A stretch of 64,000 bases of DNA from Vibrio sp. S9_S30 (GTDB taxonomy: Bacteria; Pseudomonadota; Gammaproteobacteria; Enterobacterales; Vibrionaceae), in NCBI RefSeq assembly GCF_014694455.1, contig NZ_JAAUWT010000006.1:1-64000 (forward strand), read 5' to 3'. This document shows positions 17,852-27,600 of this stretch, piece by piece; position 1 is the first letter of the stretch, and each line of letters begins with the position of its first letter. The notes under the pieces are model-generated. The model was given only the letters and a program-made list of their open reading frames with translations, was not told the origin of the DNA and searched no databases. A program made the position numbers and the translations under genes.

Positions 17852-19614
17852 TGGCACAAGACAAATATTTCAGAGATGAGCTGGCGTTTTTAAAAGACCA
17901 AGGAAAACAATTTACTGAGATTCACCCTCAACTTTCTCGCTTTTTGAATGGGCGGAACACCGATCCGGATGTCGAACGCCTACTCGAAGGTTTTGCGTTT
18001 CTAACTGGCAAGCTGAGAGAGAAAGTTGAAGATGAATTTCCCGAGTTAACGCACTCCATCATCAACATGCTTTGGCCGAACTACCTTCGTCCCATTCCGA
18101 GCCTAAGCATCTTAAAGTTCAGCCCGAAAGGGAATTTCAGTACACGTCAAATCATCAAAAAAGCCACCACGGTGGACTCCATTCCCGTATTGGAGACGGC
18201 GTGCCAATTTCGCACCTGCCGAGATGTGGAGATTTACCCATTAGTGTGCGATCGCGTGTCTGCTGTACACACCAAAGACGCCAGCAGAGTCGCACTGGAC
18301 ATGTCGATGATCAATAAAGACGATTCGGTTAAATCCATCGAGCTGGATTCATTGCGTTTTTATTTGGGTGGCGACACTTATAGTGCACAAAATCTCTATT
18401 TGTGGCTTGGGCATTACCTCGATTCCATCGAAGTGGAGTACGCAGGTGGCAGTGTTAAGGTGCCAACAGACGTGTTCGATGTGGTCGGGTTTGATAACGA
18501 TGGATTACTGCCATACCCAAAAAATGTTTATCAGGGGTATCGCATCTTTCAAGAATATCTGGCGTTTCCAGAGTCGTTTCACTTCTTCGATCTCAAGCAC
18601 ATTGGACGCTACATTCCCGATCATGTGACTGGCAAATTTACGGTTCGTTTTAACTTCACCCAAACGTTGCCCGGCAGCACGCAAGTCAGCAATGACAGCT
18701 TTACGCTGTACGCCACGCCCATTGTGAACCTGTTTAAACACGATGCCGATCCGATCGATTTAACGGGCAAACGCCCTGAATATCGAATGGCACCGTCTAG
18801 CCGTTATCCAAGGCATTATGAAATTTTCAGTGTCGACCATGTTGAAGGTTGGCAAGAAACCTCCGACGGACGAATCCGCGGGCAGCGCCGTATTTACACC
18901 CCATTTGAAAGTTTTCAGCACGAGATCGAATTGGCACGTCAACGTCTCGCACTGTATTACCGCGTCCGAGTCAAAGACAGCATTCGCAAAGACGGCTTTG
19001 ATCACTTCATTTCATTTGTACGTGGGGATGAAACCACGGGCTTCTTGCAGGATGAAGCGGTCACTTTGGAGCTAACGTGTACCAACCGCCAGTTACCCGC
19101 CGAGTTAGGGGTGGGCGACATATGCATCAGTACCGACACGTCGCCGCCGTTTGCCGATTTCGAAAACATGACGATCCCTACGCAAACCTTACGTCCGGTA
19201 TTGGACGGCAGTTTGCTGTGGACACTGATCTCAAACTTGTCTCTCAACTACTTATCGTTGCTTGATAAAAAGGCGTTGTGCTCGGTGCTTCGTGCCTACG
19301 ATTTTCGTTCGTTGGTGGATCAACAGGCCGCACGCATTTCGCGTCAGCGCATGGAAGGCATTGTATCGATCAAGTCGGAACCGCTCGATAAGTTGATCAA
19401 AGGCATGCCCGTTCGGGGTTTGCTGTCAACCATCACCATGGATCCTAATGCGTTCGGATCGGAAGGCGATTTGTACTTGTTTGGCACGGTCTTGAGCCAG
19501 TTTTTTGCCTTGTACGCCAGCATCAACTCATTCCATGAATTGGTGGTGGTGAATGCAGAAAGCCGAGAAGAGTACCGCTGGGGTAATCAGCATGGAATGC
19601 AGCCACTGATATGA
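17851..19614 (+). CDS. tssF: TssF (VasA) baseplate protein
   Basis: 587 residues, normal for the family. The N-terminus (YFRDELAFLKDQGKQF, FPELTHSIINMLWPNYLRPIPS split by other residues) is diagnostic. The C-terminal section contains LDGSLLWTLISNLSLNYLS and the QFFALYASINSFHEL block. TssF joins TssG and TssE in the baseplate wedge that connects to TssK. It starts with GTG overlapping the tssE stop; tssG starts 4 bp before its stop. Confidence 0.95.
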   Translation: MAQDKYFRDELAFLKDQGKQFTEIHPQLSRFLNGRNTDPDVERLLEGFAFLTGKLREKVEDEFPELTHSIINMLWPNYLRPIPSLSILKFSPKGNFSTRQIIKKATTVDSIPVLETACQFRTCRDVEIYPLVCDRVSAVHTKDASRVALDMSMINKDDSVKSIELDSLRFYLGGDTYSAQNLYLWLGHYLDSIEVEYAGGSVKVPTDVFDVVGFDNDGLLPYPKNVYQGYRIFQEYLAFPESFHFFDLKHIGRYIPDHVTGKFTVRFNFTQTLPGSTQVSNDSFTLYATPIVNLFKHDADPIDLTGKRPEYRMAPSSRYPRHYEIFSVDHVEGWQETSDGRIRGQRRIYTPFESFQHEIELARQRLALYYRVRVKDSIRKDGFDHFISFVRGDETTGFLQDEAVTLELTCTNRQLPAELGVGDICISTDTSPPFADFENMTIPTQTLRPVLDGSLLWTLISNLSLNYLSLLDKKALCSVLRAYDFRSLVDQQAARISRQRMEGIVSIKSEPLDKLIKGMPVRGLLSTITMDPNAFGSEGDLYLFGTVLSQFFALYASINSFHELVVVNAESREEYRWGNQHGMQPLI

Positions 19615-20660
19615 GTTCGACAATGGTTGAGTCAATTCGGGATGAGATGACAGACATTAATGAAGCAACAGACATGGATTTAGCAAGCGCGGATATCGCA
19701 AGCGTCGATCTAGCAGGCATTGATGTGAAAAGTTTCAATTTCTACCAATTGGTGGAGTTGTTACTGCAACTGAGTGACCACGACCCAGAAGAAGAAGATT
19801 GGGAAAGGCAATGCCAATTTGTATTCAAGTCGAATCCGAGCTTGGGTTTTTCGACGTCAGACGTATCTGGGTTGGATCGAAAACACGACGACCGATTGGA
19901 ACTGGAAACCACGTTTTTAGGATTAACCGGAGCGCAATCCCCGTTGCCTGGTTACTTGCTAGAGCAAGTACTGACCGAGGGAGAATTTGGTTTAAGAGGC
20001 GCGTTTCTCGACTTCTTTAATAACCGATTGATCACGCTGGTGTATCGCATTTGGCGAAAGTACCGCTACTACATTCGATTCCAAGAAGGCGCGAGCGACG
20101 ATTTTTCTGCGCAGTTGTTTGCGTTGGTTGGGCTGGCGGATCCAGACATGCGCGGCGAAACGCCCATCAACTGGTGCAAGATGCTGTCTTACGCCGGAAT
20201 GCTGGCGGGGCGCAGCCGTTCACCTCAGGTGGTCTCGGGCATCATTGCCCACTGTTTCGATATCGAAGATGTTGATATTCGCCAGTGGGTACAAAGGAAA
20301 GTGGATATACGCCGTAGCCAGCAAATGCAGTTGGGGATGGCAAACATGAGTTTGGGTGACAACACCGTCATCGGCGAACGCGTAACAGAGTGTAATGGCA
20401 AATTCACCTTGGTATTGAAAGGGTTGAGCCAAGAAAGGTTCAGAGACTTTCTGCCGACAGGTAAAGAGTACCAGCCGCTGTGCAAAGTGGTGGAATTCGT
20501 TCTGCGAGAGCAAATGGCGTACGACCTAGAGCTGCAACTTGAAGAGGGCGCTGTCTCCGCCATGGTATTAGACAGCAAGGTCGACATGCCTTTGGGGTGG
20601 TCGACGTTCTTGGGTGAAGGCAACACCAAACAGAGTGTCACGATTCAGGTCAGGCAGTAG
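19611..20660 (+). CDS. tssG: TssG (VasB) baseplate protein
   Basis: 349 residues. After a variable N-terminal stretch of ~40 residues rich in ASADIASVDLAGIDV-like acidic repeats, the TssG core appears: FNFYQLVELLLQL, then PLPGYLLEQVLTEG and FLDFFNNRLITLVYRIWRKYRY. The end has SFLG-type GWSTFLGEGNTK. TssG pairs with TssF in the baseplate. The start overlaps the tssF stop; after the stop comes a short 18-bp tandem repeat before the FHA gene. Confidence 0.93.
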   Translation: MSSTMVESIRDEMTDINEATDMDLASADIASVDLAGIDVKSFNFYQLVELLLQLSDHDPEEEDWERQCQFVFKSNPSLGFSTSDVSGLDRKHDDRLELETTFLGLTGAQSPLPGYLLEQVLTEGEFGLRGAFLDFFNNRLITLVYRIWRKYRYYIRFQEGASDDFSAQLFALVGLADPDMRGETPINWCKMLSYAGMLAGRSRSPQVVSGIIAHCFDIEDVDIRQWVQRKVDIRRSQQMQLGMANMSLGDNTVIGERVTECNGKFTLVLKGLSQERFRDFLPTGKEYQPLCKVVEFVLREQMAYDLELQLEEGAVSAMVLDSKVDMPLGWSTFLGEGNTKQSVTIQVRQ

Positions 20661-20710
20661 TCCGGTTAAACAGAGCAGTCCGGTTAAACAGAGCAGTCAG
20701 GTTAGACAAC
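20659..20710. repeat. 18-bp tandem repeat, about 2.9 copies
   Basis: Unit agtccggttaaacagagc repeated from the tssG stop codon into the gap before the FHA gene; the third copy is diverged. It fills most of the 80-bp intergenic gap. Confidence 0.9.
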
Positions 20711-20740
20711 TGCGTAGGTTAAGCATTAGAGGCATAGGAA

Positions 20741-22342
20741 GTGGAACAAAATAAACGTCTGAATTTGATGGTATCCAACACCAAAGAATTGGAACCAGGG
20801 CTCACACCATCCTGTGAATTTACAGAAGAGGGTGGCGTGATCGGTTCTAGCCCGAGTGCGTTCTGGGTGCTGCAAGATCAAAGACGAGATGTGCAAGGCA
20901 GCCATTGTGAGATCTTGGTGTACGACAACCATTTCTGCGTAAAAGACCTCAGTGGCAAAACCTATGTGAATGGGGCAACCATGCCCGTTGGCGTAGGGAA
21001 AATGGCGCAAATCACCACCAAAGATTCCTTAAAAATTGGGGTTTATGAACTGATGGTGGTCAGCGGAAATGACCGCGCGAGCATCGCGTCGCACAACCAA
21101 TCTCTAGAGCAATTGTTCACTGAAGATGCCGCTCTAGTAAAAGGCGACCCAGATTCCGAAGAAAGCCTATCCGTGCCAGAAGAAATTACTTACGTCGACC
21201 CGCTCGATGTGCTCGACGGTGGAGACACCGCCGCGAAAAGCGAACGGTTGTATGCCGATGAAGAAGAAAAACTGTCGGACGATCAAATTGAAGCGAATCG
21301 GCTGCTGGCGGATGAAGAGCCAGAAAGCCGTGAAAAACCGACCCTTCAAGCGGACAGCGAATATGAAATTTCGTCCGCAATAAAGCTGAAAAAGCGCAGC
21401 CGATTTAACCCGTTTTCGTTTTTTTCGAAATCAGAACCAGAATCTGCATCATCAAAACCGGCATCGGCTAAGTCAATGCCAGAGGCAGAAAAATCAGTAC
21501 CCGACGCTTCACGATCCGAGCCTGTCACGGTGACGGATCCTACGAAAGCGCCAACCCAATCTCAGCAGGTTGAGCAATCTCAGCCTTCAACTCACACCTA
21601 TGATCAGCTCTCAACAAAAGAGACTGATGCACAAAACGCGTTCAGAACAGAGGGCTACAAGATGGACGATAAAACCCTAGATTTATTAGAAGAAGAAATC
21701 GCCCAAAATGAACAATTTAAAGCGGACATGCCGCTTGGCGATGAACACAACCACCTATTGTCTGGTCCACTATTTCGTGGGTTAGGTGTGTCGGTGACCC
21801 CTTCACACCAGTCTGGTGATGTGCAAATGACGTCGGAAGAAATGGGCGCTGCACTGCAAGCCGCAGTAAGAGGGTTGCTGGACTTACACCAACACGTGGA
21901 CAACAGCCGCTACGGGGTGATCAATAAAAACCTACAACCGATTGAAGACAACCCACTTCGTTTAGGGTTGTCGTATGAAGACACGGTGAAAACCTTGTTC
22001 AACACCAGTCCCGGGGCGGTGCATTTGTCTGCGCCTTCCGCCATTTCTGAAAGTTTGAAAAATCAGAAAGATCATAACGATGTGGTGCAAATGGCCACCA
22101 CGTTGGCGCTCGGGCAAATTGTGCGCGCCTTCTCACCTGAAGTGTTGATGAAGCGTTTCGAAAATTACCGCCGTTCCTACCAAACGCCAGAACAAAACAC
22201 CGATGCGTGGGCGTGGGAAATGTACCGAAGCTACTACAAAGAGCTGACTTCCGATCGTCAGCAAGGTTTTGAGAAGCTGTTTTGGGAAGTGTTCGATCAA
22301 GCGTATGACCGCTTACTTCGTGAGAAACAGATGGAGTCGTGA
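20741..22342 (+). CDS. tagH: TagH-type FHA-domain protein (VasC)
   Basis: 533 residues starting at GTG with AGAGG 8 nt upstream. Residues ~15-105 form an FHA domain (VIGSSPSAFWVL, SHCEILVYDNHFCVKDLSGKTYVNG), which binds phosphothreonine. A long acidic, Ser/Pro/Ala-rich linker follows (~150-300). The C-terminal ~200 residues match the conserved tail of T6SS FHA proteins (MTSEEMGAALQAAVRGLLDL, NPLRLGLSYEDTVKTLF, LTSDRQQGFEKLFWEVFDQAY). In other systems this protein is switched by a PpkA kinase and PppA phosphatase; neither is encoded in this cluster. The gene is coupled to tssJ by overlap. Confidence 0.9.
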   Translation: MEQNKRLNLMVSNTKELEPGLTPSCEFTEEGGVIGSSPSAFWVLQDQRRDVQGSHCEILVYDNHFCVKDLSGKTYVNGATMPVGVGKMAQITTKDSLKIGVYELMVVSGNDRASIASHNQSLEQLFTEDAALVKGDPDSEESLSVPEEITYVDPLDVLDGGDTAAKSERLYADEEEKLSDDQIEANRLLADEEPESREKPTLQADSEYEISSAIKLKKRSRFNPFSFFSKSEPESASSKPASAKSMPEAEKSVPDASRSEPVTVTDPTKAPTQSQQVEQSQPSTHTYDQLSTKETDAQNAFRTEGYKMDDKTLDLLEEEIAQNEQFKADMPLGDEHNHLLSGPLFRGLGVSVTPSHQSGDVQMTSEEMGAALQAAVRGLLDLHQHVDNSRYGVINKNLQPIEDNPLRLGLSYEDTVKTLFNTSPGAVHLSAPSAISESLKNQKDHNDVVQMATTLALGQIVRAFSPEVLMKRFENYRRSYQTPEQNTDAWAWEMYRSYYKELTSDRQQGFEKLFWEVFDQAYDRLLREKQMES

Positions 22343-22815
22343 TCGTGAGACAAATGCTGTCCATAGTGTTGGGCGTTTTACTGTTAGCAGGGTGCAGCTC
22401 TAGCGAAGATGTCAAAGAGCAGCCGTCGGTCGTGTCGTTCAGCATGGTGGCGGATGAAGGGGTGAACCCCAATGTGTTTGGTGAGGCGTCCCCTGTTGAA
22501 ATTCAGGTCTTTGAGCTGGTGGACGACTCCATGTTCATGTCCGCGGATTTTGATCAGATCAATGAAGACCACAAAAAGGTATTAAAAAGCAACTATATAC
22601 GAGTTTACGACTACGTATTGACGCCGGGTCAATTCAAATACGTCGATGACGTCGTGGTGGACAACAACACCCGCTACATCGGCGTGTTAGCAAAGTTTGC
22701 CGAGCCAGAACTGAGCGAATGGAAAAAAGCAGTAAAGATCATCAATTTAGGTCGGAAGTACCATTTGCTGATGCTGTTTAAAGATTACGACATTAAGTTA
22801 GATAAGGTTGAGTGA
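22339..22815 (+). CDS. tssJ: TssJ (VasD) outer-membrane lipoprotein
   Basis: 158 residues. The lipobox LLLAGCSSS gives a lipidated cysteine near residue 19, so the protein is anchored in the outer membrane. The mature domain shows the TssJ beta-sandwich motifs (SPVEIQVFEL, FDQINEDHKKVL, YIGVLAKF). It recruits TssM to form the membrane complex. The first GTG overlaps the stop of the FHA gene; a second in-frame GTG lies 6 nt on. It overlaps tssK by 4 bp. Confidence 0.93.
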   Translation: MIVRQMLSIVLGVLLLAGCSSSEDVKEQPSVVSFSMVADEGVNPNVFGEASPVEIQVFELVDDSMFMSADFDQINEDHKKVLKSNYIRVYDYVLTPGQFKYVDDVVVDNNTRYIGVLAKFAEPELSEWKKAVKIINLGRKYHLLMLFKDYDIKLDKVE

Positions 22816-24152
22816 GTATGTATTCACGGAATAGAGTCGTTTGGAGCGAAGGATTATTCATTAAGCCACAGCATTTCCAGCAACAACAACGTTATATGGA
22901 GTATGCGTTAGATGAGCGCATTTCGTCTTCCAGCCAATACCTGTTTGGGGTATCAGAGCTGTCGCTGAATCCGGAATATTTAAGCTTTGGCCGTATTGCC
23001 ATTGAACGTGCGGTTGGCGTCATGCCGGATGGCACCGTTTTTCGCATTCCGCAAGAAGATCTCATGCCCGAAGCACTGGAAATCAGTGACGATTCTCTCG
23101 CTAACCAGATCGTGTATCTCGCGCTTCCACTTCGCAGTGACTCTTTAGCCGAAATCAGTTTCCCAGATTCGCAGGGGACAGGGCGATACACCGCTCGCAA
23201 ACAAGAAGTGCGCGATGTGCATACACCACAAGGGGACAGCACGGTATTGGATGTGTCGCCTGTCCAACCTCGCTTAATGCTCGAAAAACAAGATCGCAGC
23301 GCGTTTGCTTCTATCGCCATTGCGCGGATTCTTGAAAAGAGACCCGATGGCAGCGTGATGCTGGATGCGGATTTCGTCCCTTGTCATTTCAACGTAGTGG
23401 GCGTGCCGCATTTGCATCGATTCATCAGTGAAATGTCGGGCTTAATGCGTGAACGTGCAAAAAACATCGCCCAGCGGATTGGTTCGCCAAGCCAAGGCGG
23501 CGTGGCCGATGTGTCCGACTTTATGCTGTTGCAATCACTGAACCGATTGCAGCCACAACTTCAGCATTTGTCGTCATTAAGAAGCCTGCACCCAGAGCGT
23601 TTATACGAATCGCTCAGTGCCATCTGTGGTGAGTTGGCGACCTTCACCGACGAAAGCCGCATGCCGCCACAATTTACGGTGTATCAACATGAAATGCCGA
23701 CGGAATCGTTTCAATCTTTAATGCTCAAGCTACGCCAATCTCTCAGCATTGTGCTGGAGCCAAGAGCGGTGTCGATTCAGTTGCAAAAACGCCGCTACGG
23801 GCTGATGGTTGCCCCAATCCAAGATCAAAGCTTGCTGGAATCGGCCGACTTCATTTTGGCCGTACGAGCACGCATGCCGCTGGAAGATTTACGCCGCCTG
23901 TTTGTGCAGCAAACCAAAGTTGCCTCAGTGGAAAAAATTCGCGAACTGATTTCATTGCAGCTACCGGGCGTCCCCGTCAGCCCATTGCCCGTGGCACCAA
24001 GGCAGTTGCCTTACCACGCGGGTTACACCTACTACCAATTGGACAAAACCAGCGAAGCGTGGCGCATGCTGCAAAACGCCAGTGGGTTTGCTTTCCATGT
24101 TGCCGGTGAATTTGATGAGCTGGATCTGCAGTTCTGGGCCATTAGGAGTTAA
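22812..24152 (+). CDS. tssK: TssK (VasE) baseplate adaptor
   Basis: 446 residues. The N-terminus NRVVWSEGLFIKPQHFQQQ is the family signature. Further blocks are FVPCHFNVVGVPHLHRFISE (split by the family insert) and the C-terminal YQLDKTSEAW...GFAFHVAGEF. TssK links the baseplate (TssFG) to the membrane complex. Start is GTG 22812, overlapping the tssJ stop, or ATG 22818 two codons on; both are plausible. A TAGGAG near its end serves tssL. Confidence 0.95.
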   Translation: MSMYSRNRVVWSEGLFIKPQHFQQQQRYMEYALDERISSSSQYLFGVSELSLNPEYLSFGRIAIERAVGVMPDGTVFRIPQEDLMPEALEISDDSLANQIVYLALPLRSDSLAEISFPDSQGTGRYTARKQEVRDVHTPQGDSTVLDVSPVQPRLMLEKQDRSAFASIAIARILEKRPDGSVMLDADFVPCHFNVVGVPHLHRFISEMSGLMRERAKNIAQRIGSPSQGGVADVSDFMLLQSLNRLQPQLQHLSSLRSLHPERLYESLSAICGELATFTDESRMPPQFTVYQHEMPTESFQSLMLKLRQSLSIVLEPRAVSIQLQKRRYGLMVAPIQDQSLLESADFILAVRARMPLEDLRRLFVQQTKVASVEKIRELISLQLPGVPVSPLPVAPRQLPYHAGYTYYQLDKTSEAWRMLQNASGFAFHVAGEFDELDLQFWAIRS

Positions 24153-24154
24153 TC

Positions 24155-24934
24155 ATGATCGTCACTGAAGAATTCAACAAAGACCGCTACGACGAACTGC
24201 TGTTTGATGAAGTTAAAAGCATCGATGCGGATCAGGATTACTGGTTCAAGCTGCGTGGTGACAACCAAAACAAAATGATCGATGCGGCCACCCCATTGCT
24301 GGGTTTGTCACTTCGTATCCGCTCTTTAGCGCAATGTGAAAACATCGAAACCATCTACAAACAAGCGCAAGAAGAAATCAAAGCCATCGAAATGGAATTG
24401 GTTCAAGCGGACATAGAACACGCCATGATCATGGCGTACCGCTATGTGTTGTGCGCCGTTTTGGATGAAGCCGTCATGAGCACGCCATGGGGTGCCGACA
24501 GCTCGTGGGCAGAGCATTCCCTGCTGACGCGGTTTCACAACGAAACTTGGGGTGGGGAAAAGGTCTTCACCATATTGAATCGCTTATTAGGCGATCCGCC
24601 AAGGTATCGCGTCTTGCTGGAGTTCATTTACCTCTGCTTGATGCTGGGCTTTGAAGGCAAATACAAAGTCGTGGAAGGCGGAAAAGAAGAACGCGAGCGT
24701 GTGGCGATCAAGTTGTACGAAACGTTATCAAGGCTGGATGACAAAGAGCCAGAAGAGCTCACCAGTGCCACAGACCATGTGGTGGCTACCAAATACCGTT
24801 TAAGCCGTCAAATGCCGATCTGGCTGATTTTTGCAGGCTTTGCTGGGTTGTGGGCGGTGGTGTTTTTTGTCTATCGCTACTTGCTGAACAGTAAGTCACT
24901 CGATGTGCTGAACCAGCTAAATCAGATTTTATAA
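24155..24934 (+). CDS. tssL: TssL (VasF, DotU-type) inner-membrane protein
   Basis: 259 residues. The cytoplasmic DotU/IcmH domain (YRYVLCAVLDEAVMSTPWG, LLTRFHNETWGGEKVF, FIYLCLMLGFEGKYKV) is followed by one C-terminal membrane span at about residues 220-244. There is no peptidoglycan-binding extension, as in the V. cholerae protein, so anchoring to the wall would need another component. Together with TssM and TssJ it forms the trans-envelope complex. It begins 2 bp after the tssK stop. Confidence 0.95.
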   Translation: MIVTEEFNKDRYDELLFDEVKSIDADQDYWFKLRGDNQNKMIDAATPLLGLSLRIRSLAQCENIETIYKQAQEEIKAIEMELVQADIEHAMIMAYRYVLCAVLDEAVMSTPWGADSSWAEHSLLTRFHNETWGGEKVFTILNRLLGDPPRYRVLLEFIYLCLMLGFEGKYKVVEGGKEERERVAIKLYETLSRLDDKEPEELTSATDHVVATKYRLSRQMPIWLIFAGFAGLWAVVFFVYRYLLNSKSLDVLNQLNQIL

Positions 24935-25001
24935 AACAAATTCGATAACCCAAAGATATCAATAGATTTCATTTTTAATTTTTAACGTCAAAGGTTGCGC
25001 C

Positions 25002-27599
25002 GTGATTCGAATCGAACTTCCTACATTAATCAGCAAACTGAACGAACAGAGTAAATTAGCCCTCGAACAAGCCGCTTCACTGTGTTTGGAACACCAACAC
25101 TCTGAAGTCACGCTAGAGCATTATCTGCATGTGTTGTTGGACAACCCACTGAGCGACGTGCGCGAAATTTTGCGCAGCAGCGACACCGATCACCATGAAA
25201 TTCAGGACATGGTACACGGCGCTTTCCCACGAGAAACCGGCCACGATACCTACCCTGTGTTTTCACCACTTTTGATTGAATTGTTGCAAGACTCGTGGCT
25301 ATTGGCATCCACCGAGATGAACCTTGATCACCTCCGTTCTGGCGTGATCTTCTTAACCGCCATCATGCGCCCCGATCGCTACTTACCCGTAACCTTATCC
25401 ATGCGATTCGATCGCCTAAACCGCGAAACCATTCGTCGTGAATTCTTCACCATTCTTAAAGATTCGTCCGAGACGCCAGTAGAAGCGTCTGGGAAACAGG
25501 CGAAAGCGCCAGCATCGAATGACGGCAACCGAGCGCTAGACAAATACTGCGCTAACGTTACGGCGCAAGCGCGCAAGCAAGAACTGGATCCGGTACTGTG
25601 CCGCGATGAAGAGATCAATTTGATGATCGACATACTGTGTCGTCGCCGCAAAAACAACCCCATTGTCGTGGGTGATGCGGGCGTCGGTAAAAGTGCGGTC
25701 GTTGAAGGGTTAGCCCTTCGCATCATTGATGGAAAAGTACCCGATAAGCTGAAAAACATCGAGCTGATGAGTTTGGATCTGGGCCTGCTGCAAGCTGGCG
25801 CGGCCGTAAAAGGGGAATTCGAAAAACGCCTGAAATCCATCATTGATGAAGTGAAGTCGTCGCCTATGCCGATCATCTTGTTCATCGACGAAGCGCACAC
25901 CTTGATCGGCGCAGGGAATCAGGAAGGGGGCGGTGACGCTGCCAACCTATTAAAGCCGGCTTTGGCAAGGGGCGAATTGTGCGCCGTAGCGGCTACAACG
26001 TGGAAAGAATACAAAAAATACTTCGAGAAAGATCCAGCGCTGAGCCGCCGCTTCCAATTGGTGAAGCTGGACGAGCCTTCTGCGGATCAAACCGTCGATA
26101 TTCTTCGCGGATTGTGCGAAGTGTACGAAAAAAACCATCAGGTACTGATTTCAGACAGCGCACTGAAAGCGGCGTCGCACTTGTCGGCAAGGTACGTTTC
26201 CGGTCGCCAACTGCCGGACAAAGCCATTGATGTATTGGACACCGCGTGTGCGCGTATTTCCATTAACCTCAGTACGCCGCCAGCCAGAATGTCTGAACTT
26301 GAAACGCTTCAACATCAATATGCGTTAGAGCGCAAAATGCTGGAACGCCAACTTCAGATCGGGCAAAACATCGATGAAGAGCGCCTTGCCACACTCATTG
26401 CCAAAGACGAAGAATGCCAAGCAGAATTCCACGAAACCGAGCGCGCATGGGTAAAACAGCGAGATTTGATCAACCACATGATCGAGCTTCGCACCAAGCT
26501 GCTTTCTGATGAATTAACACCAGAAGCGCTGGAAGACACCAAACAATCGCTTGAAGTGATGTATGAAGAACTTGAGCAAATACCGTTCAATGATCGCCTT
26601 ATTCACCCAGAGGTCGACGAGCAGCAAGTGGCTGAAGTCATTGCCGACTGGACAGGTGTGCCGATCGATCAAATGAACACCGATGAGCTAACGAAGCTCA
26701 CTCACCTGCCGGACATTCTTGGAAAAGCCATTAAAGGTCAGGACGTGGCGATTCAACGCATTCACAAACACTTGTTAACAGCACGCGCCGACTTAAGAAG
26801 ACCCGGCAGACCCAAAGGCGCGTTCCTACTCGTCGGGCCAAGTGGTGTGGGTAAAACCGAAACCGTGGTGCAACTGGCTGAAGAGTTGTATGGCGGCAAG
26901 CGCTTCCTCACCACCATTAACATGTCGGAATACCAAGAGAAGCACACCGTTTCTCGTTTGATTGGCTCCCCTCCCGGTTACGTCGGTTTTGGTGAGGGCG
27001 GCGTGCTGACAGAAGCCATTCGTAAGATGCCTTACTCGGTGGTGTTGTTGGATGAAGTTGAAAAGGCACACCCAGAAGTGCTGAACCTGTTCTACCAAGC
27101 GTTCGACAAAGGCGAATTGGCGGATGGGGAAGGGCGCTTGATTGACTGCCAGAACATCGTGTTCTTCCTAACGTCTAACCTAGGATTCCAAACCATTGTC
27201 GATTACGCCGACCGTGCCGATGAGATGGACGACGCGCTGTACCCAGAACTCGCCGCGTTCTTCAAGCCTGCGTTGCTGGCGCGGATGGAAGTGGTGCCTT
27301 ACTTGCCGCTGGGTGAAGAGGTGATGGACAAAATCGTGCGTGGCAAATTGGCTCGCCTTGAAACCGTTCTTACCGAGCGCTATAAAGCGACGGTGGACAT
27401 TGAGCCTAGCGTTATCGACGAAATCTTGTCTCGTACCACTCGTTCGGAAAATGGCGCACGCATGCTTGAAGCCATCATCGAAGGGCAAATGCTGCCTCCG
27501 ATTTCACTCGCATTGCTGGAAAAACTCGCCAATCAAGAACCCGTAACGCACATCAGCATGTGTGCGCAAGATGGCGAATTCATCGGTAGGGTGGAATAG
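25002..27599 (+). CDS. clpV: TssH (ClpV) sheath-recycling AAA+ ATPase
   Basis: 865 residues from GTG (AAGG 7 nt upstream). The N-terminal Clp domain is followed by the first AAA+ module with Walker A GDAGVGKS and Walker B ILFIDEAHTLIGAG. A coiled-coil M domain sits around residues 410-525. The second AAA+ module has Walker A GPSGVGKT and Walker B SVVLLDEVEKAHPE. ClpV unfolds contracted TssBC sheath so that it can be reused. 67 bp separate it from tssL, without a clear terminator. Confidence 0.96.
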   Translation: MIRIELPTLISKLNEQSKLALEQAASLCLEHQHSEVTLEHYLHVLLDNPLSDVREILRSSDTDHHEIQDMVHGAFPRETGHDTYPVFSPLLIELLQDSWLLASTEMNLDHLRSGVIFLTAIMRPDRYLPVTLSMRFDRLNRETIRREFFTILKDSSETPVEASGKQAKAPASNDGNRALDKYCANVTAQARKQELDPVLCRDEEINLMIDILCRRRKNNPIVVGDAGVGKSAVVEGLALRIIDGKVPDKLKNIELMSLDLGLLQAGAAVKGEFEKRLKSIIDEVKSSPMPIILFIDEAHTLIGAGNQEGGGDAANLLKPALARGELCAVAATTWKEYKKYFEKDPALSRRFQLVKLDEPSADQTVDILRGLCEVYEKNHQVLISDSALKAASHLSARYVSGRQLPDKAIDVLDTACARISINLSTPPARMSELETLQHQYALERKMLERQLQIGQNIDEERLATLIAKDEECQAEFHETERAWVKQRDLINHMIELRTKLLSDELTPEALEDTKQSLEVMYEELEQIPFNDRLIHPEVDEQQVAEVIADWTGVPIDQMNTDELTKLTHLPDILGKAIKGQDVAIQRIHKHLLTARADLRRPGRPKGAFLLVGPSGVGKTETVVQLAEELYGGKRFLTTINMSEYQEKHTVSRLIGSPPGYVGFGEGGVLTEAIRKMPYSVVLLDEVEKAHPEVLNLFYQAFDKGELADGEGRLIDCQNIVFFLTSNLGFQTIVDYADRADEMDDALYPELAAFFKPALLARMEVVPYLPLGEEVMDKIVRGKLARLETVLTERYKATVDIEPSVIDEILSRTTRSENGARMLEAIIEGQMLPPISLALLEKLANQEPVTHISMCAQDGEFIGRVE

Positions 27600-27600
27600 C

